NCBI RefSeq assembly: GCF_002005565.1
Contig: NZ_BDJC01000036.1
Coordinates: forward strand, 1-64,000
DNA length: 64,000 nt
Reading direction: 5' to 3'
Source of the DNA: Streptomyces sp. JHA26
GTDB taxonomy: Bacteria > Actinomycetota > Actinomycetes > Streptomycetales > Streptomycetaceae
Below are positions 62,301-64,000 of the stretch, piece by piece; position 1 is the first letter of the stretch; each line of letters starts with the position of its first letter. Made by a program: the position numbers and the translations under genes. A model generated the notes under the pieces. It was not told the DNA's origin. It searched no databases and worked only from the letters and a program-made list of their open reading frames with translations.

Positions 62301-62584
62301 GGCGCGGTGGGATCCGCGGGATCGTCGTTCGCCGGGTCGGTGAAGTTCCCGTCGGGGGCGAGGCGGACGCGGAGGAGGTCGTCGTCGGGGAAGCTGATGC
62401 GGAGCTTCGCGTCGCCCGAGCTGACGGTGTAGGTGTCGCCGTCCGCGGTGAAGCCGGTGGCGTCGCCGAGCCGGCCGTCGGTGGCGGACGCGTCGCGGGC
62501 GCCCGCGTACGACGGCACCGCGGCCGTGAGCAGCGCCGCGGCCAGGGCGGCGGCGAGGAGACGCGCTCGGGACTGACCGTTCAT
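59345..62584 (-). CDS. Secreted GH31 glycosidase, alpha-N-acetylgalactosaminidase-like, 1079 aa
   Basis: A signal peptide (about 1-28, AVPSYAGA) precedes an N-terminal beta domain and a GH31 barrel (about residues 240-580). The likely nucleophile is Asp near 366 in RKTDVAWVGPGYRF and the acid/base Asp near 417 in TWSGDQSGSWDYIR. The 51-residue spacing and the VNDGYGCGYEDLP and DVDGIFGGS segments resemble GH31 alpha-N-acetylgalactosaminidases more than alpha-glucosidases. C-terminal NEW3-like and carbohydrate-binding-like domains follow. ATG 62584 has GGAGGG upstream. Substrate is inferred by analogy. Confidence 0.85.
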   Translation of the reverse strand: MNGQSRARLLAAALAAALLTAAVPSYAGARDASATDGRLGDATGFTADGDTYTVSSGDAKLRISFPDDDLLRVRLAPDGNFTDPANDDPADPTAPDADIVVKTDYEGARSRHTETRDAYVIRTDEATLTVTRSPVTLALADEHGKRLWRETAPLSWSTDGTAQTLEQGAREQFFGGGMQNGRFSHRGRSIDISRDYDWNDGGNPNAAPFYLSSNGYGVLRNTFAPGRYDFGAPVRTTHQEQRFDAYYFVGDAKQVIDGYTELTGRPALLPMYAMELGDADCYLHNANRGERETLRDSRAIADGYAREGMPLGWMLVNDGYGCGYEDLPATGDMLHENGAELGLWTEADLTEQESEVAAGVRVRKTDVAWVGPGYRFALDACEKAQGGIEEHSADRATVLTVEGWAGTQRCGATWSGDQSGSWDYIRWQIPTYAGSTMSGQPVTTGDVDGIFGGSAETYVRDLQWKMLLPMTYAMSGWAASDKQPWRYGAPYTAINKKYLLLHERLLPYLYTHLANASRTGVGPTRPLYLNYPDDPATWGDEAKYEFLAGDDLLVAPVHEDSDVRDGIHLPEGRWVDYWTGRVHEGGQTLDGYQAPLDTLPLFVRAGAIVPMFPEGTTDWAQGKKSGRLDLDVYPEGDSAFTLYEDDGRTRAHAEGESAAQRITVSAPDARRRGPVDIRIGALRGTYDGKPAQRRYGLTVHTDTDPSGVRAAGKRLREVADERALQAAPSGWYYDAGTGIVHVKTAEVSTGDRTTVRIDGATSVGGTHPQDRAVALHARTAAIGAIGRSQQVDVAVTNGTGKPVTVTGSAVTAPEGWQVAAAGPTGTHALPDGDTFTARFTVTPPKDTAPGRYDISARASYTTRQHTTYSVHTRTATTLAHPSLASAADNVGVTKQDDPGPGDIDGGGSSFIAEKLADEGVTPGATVEANGFSFTWPDAAPGTPDNVTGKGQTVQVPGAEKGDALAFLGTGTSGSAGGTATVHYTDGTTTEAELGFPNWCCLPTDRYGAKTAITTKGKNTPSGPAYDTVEYRLYTKTLRIDPAKDVAAVTLPANSAVHVFALDVDDEETTPPANPKAGTP

Positions 62585-63004
62585 GGTGCCCTCCGGGGTC
62601 GGTCGGCGCTGCGGCCGCGTGCGCGCCGGTGGCGACGGGTGCGCGCCGGGGCGACAGGCAGGACGCAACGGGCGTTCCGGGCATGACGGCAACGCTCCCC
62701 AGTGGGCCGTCCGCGTCACTGCCGGAGCACTGTCGGTGCACGACTCTGGCGGCCCCGGCCGGGGCATGTCAATACATGCTCGATACAAAGCCGTTTCGAG
62801 CAGTTCCGAGCACGTCTTGCGTGCCAGGCCCCGCGCACACCCGACAGAGGCGGTGCGGTTCCTGTCGGGTGACCGGGGCCGACGGCGCCTACTCGCCGGT
62901 GGAGTTCGCGATCCGCCGGGGCCCGGGACAAGACACCCCTCGACCGGACGGGGACGGCAGCGGCCCCGGCGCCGGCGCCGGACAGGCGTCCCTCCGCATG
63001 ACGG
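62585..63004. other. Upstream region of the GH31 gene with inverted repeats
   Basis: About 420 bases between the GH31 start and the SMP-30 stop. An A+T-richer patch holds CATGT-CAAT-ACATG (62765-62778) and TGCTCGA...TCGAGCA (62777-62802, 7-bp arms). On the minus strand TTGACA (62772-62767) sits in the first repeat and could be a -35 box, though the -10 is unclear. No gene seen. Confidence 0.4.
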
Positions 63005-63955
63005 TCAACGTGCCGCCGCGTCCAGCCACGGCTGGCGTCCCGGCCCGCTCGGATGGGTGCCCGTGACCCCCGTGACCAGGGAGTAGAGACTGGTCTCCGC
63101 GGTGATGAACAGGCGGTTGCGCTTGGCGCCGCCCCAGGCGATGTTGGAGACCGCCTCGGGCACGTCGAGCCGCCCGAGGAGCGTGCCGTCGGGGTCGTAG
63201 CAGTGCACTCCGTCGTGCATGGCGGCAGCCCAGAGCCGGCCCCCGTCGTCGAAGCGGAGATTGTCGAAGCGCGCGTTCGGGCGGCCGGCGGTGTCGGCGA
63301 AGACCTCGCCCTCGGACAGGGTGCCGTTCTCGCGCACGTCGAAGACCAGGATGCGGCCGGCCCGGGTGTCGGAGACGAAGAGCTGCTGCTCGTCGGCCGA
63401 GAAGACCAGGCCGTTGGGGGCCCCGAAACAGTCGGCGACCAGGCGCACTTCGCCACTGTCCGGGTCGATGCGGTAGACGTTGTTGGCGCCGATCTCGCTC
63501 TCGGCACGGTGGCCCTCGTAGTCGCTGGTGATACCGAAGTCCGGGTCGGAGAACCAGATCGAGCCGTCGGACTTCACGGCCGCGTCGTTCGGGCTGTTCA
63601 GGCGCTTGCCCTGCCAGCGGTCGGCCAGCACGGTGCGACTGCCGTCGTGTTCGGTCCTGGTGACCCGGCGGTTGCCCTGTTCGCAGGTGATCAGCCGCCC
63701 CTGCCGGTCGAGGGTGTTGCCGTTGGTGTGCCCGGCGGAGCGGCGGAAGACGCCGACCTCGCCGGTCTCCTCGTCCCAGCGCAGCATCCGGTCGTTGGGG
63801 ATGTCGCTCCAGACCAACTGCCGCCAGGCGGGCACGTAGATCGGCCCCTCGGCCCACCGGCAGCCGGTCGCCAGCACCTCGAGGCCCGCGTCCCCGTTCA
63901 TGCACCGGCCGGTGCGGAACCGGTCGTCGAACATTTCGTACAGCTCGTCGGCCAC
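63005..63955 (-). CDS. SMP-30/gluconolactonase/LRE family protein, 316 aa
   Basis: Six-bladed beta-propeller lactonase family. Metal-binding and family motifs include GCRWAEGPIYVPAW (Glu ligand), NSPNDAAVKSDGSIWFSDP (Asn/Asp ligands), FGAPNGLVFSADEQQLFVSD and RFDNLRFDDGGRLWAA. It probably opens a sugar or related lactone. No signal peptide. The GTG start at 63955 follows GGGGAGA. It is upstream of GH31 on the same strand with a 420-base gap, so co-transcription is unlikely. The natural left neighbour is outside the window. Confidence 0.9.
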   Translation of the reverse strand: MADELYEMFDDRFRTGRCMNGDAGLEVLATGCRWAEGPIYVPAWRQLVWSDIPNDRMLRWDEETGEVGVFRRSAGHTNGNTLDRQGRLITCEQGNRRVTRTEHDGSRTVLADRWQGKRLNSPNDAAVKSDGSIWFSDPDFGITSDYEGHRAESEIGANNVYRIDPDSGEVRLVADCFGAPNGLVFSADEQQLFVSDTRAGRILVFDVRENGTLSEGEVFADTAGRPNARFDNLRFDDGGRLWAAAMHDGVHCYDPDGTLLGRLDVPEAVSNIAWGGAKRNRLFITAETSLYSLVTGVTGTHPSGPGRQPWLDAAAR

Positions 63956-64000
63956 GACTCTCCCCTTGTCTTCGCCAGTGTCGAATCACATGCGACACAT

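Noticed and set aside
1..64000. tRNA, rRNA, CRISPR arrays or a biosynthetic gene cluster
   Set aside because: No cloverleaf, rRNA-like sequence, regularly spaced repeats, or PKS/NRPS/terpene motifs were found by reading.

Overview
The window is high-GC actinobacterial DNA (roughly 70% or more G+C, third codon positions almost always G or C). It looks like Streptomyces: a spore-associated SapA-like secreted protein, many secreted hydrolases with long Sec or lipoprotein signals, IclR/LacI/GntR/AraC regulators beside catabolic genes, GTG/TTG starts, and long perfect hairpins as terminators. The mix of catabolic islands, pseudogenes and transposase remnants suggests a chromosome arm. I found no rRNA, tRNA, CRISPR array or large biosynthetic cluster.

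Layout. 0-6.9 kb: secreted or envelope proteins, including a SGNH esterase, a multicopper oxidase and a lysyl-oxidase-like protein that converge on a shared hairpin, and a DUF6215-type membrane protein. 7-9.6 kb: histidine ammonia-lyase (hutH) divergent from an IclR regulator with two matched palindromes between them. 9.6-12.9 kb: phosphoribosyltransferase plus alpha/beta-hydrolase, and an exported nuclease/phosphatase coupled to a chloramphenicol-phosphotransferase-like kinase. 13-19.6 kb: an L-rhamnose catabolic locus in decay. rhaI, the aldolase/dehydrogenase fusion, rhaB and rhaM are intact. The downstream lactate module lutABC has collapsed to about 0.5 kb, the ABC-transporter ATPase is a stub, the rest of the transporter is absent and the LacI regulator is truncated. 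20.2-23.9 kb: an interrupted region with a monooxygenase stub and two IS5-type transposase remnants flanking an intact AraC-cupin-SGNH cassette.

24-36 kb: a sirtuin, then a LacI-controlled GH35 beta-galactosidase and a very large secreted GH101 endo-alpha-N-acetylgalactosaminidase, then a secreted X-Pro peptidase-like hydrolase. A GH31 enzyme resembling alpha-N-acetylgalactosaminidases lies at 59.3-62.6 kb. Together these suggest breakdown of mucin-like O-glycans. 36-50.5 kb: methyltransferase, SapA-like protein, a lipoprotein with a non-standard start, glpF-glpK, htpG, another SGNH esterase, a GlxA-type regulator, a GAPDH paralogue, a cyclophilin, and a glutamate-cysteine-ligase-like enzyme next to a class II glutamine amidotransferase.

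50.5-64 kb: a MASE1 membrane sensor with a separate PP2C phosphatase upstream in the same orientation; an NCS1 permease, a hydantoin-racemase-like enzyme lacking one catalytic Cys, and a GntR regulator; a cold-shock protein with a long leader; an L,D-transpeptidase-like lipoprotein; the GH31 enzyme; and an SMP-30/gluconolactonase protein at the right edge.

The strongest unusual observations are the three-gene lutABC collapse inside an otherwise intact rhamnose operon, the one-Cys racemase homologue, the SapA homologue whose coding region runs into its own terminator palindrome, the lipoprotein with an apparent ATC start, the paired ligase/amidotransferase genes with no pathway partners, and the operators at hutH and at the GH35 start codon. 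All family assignments come from reading motifs; no database search was run.
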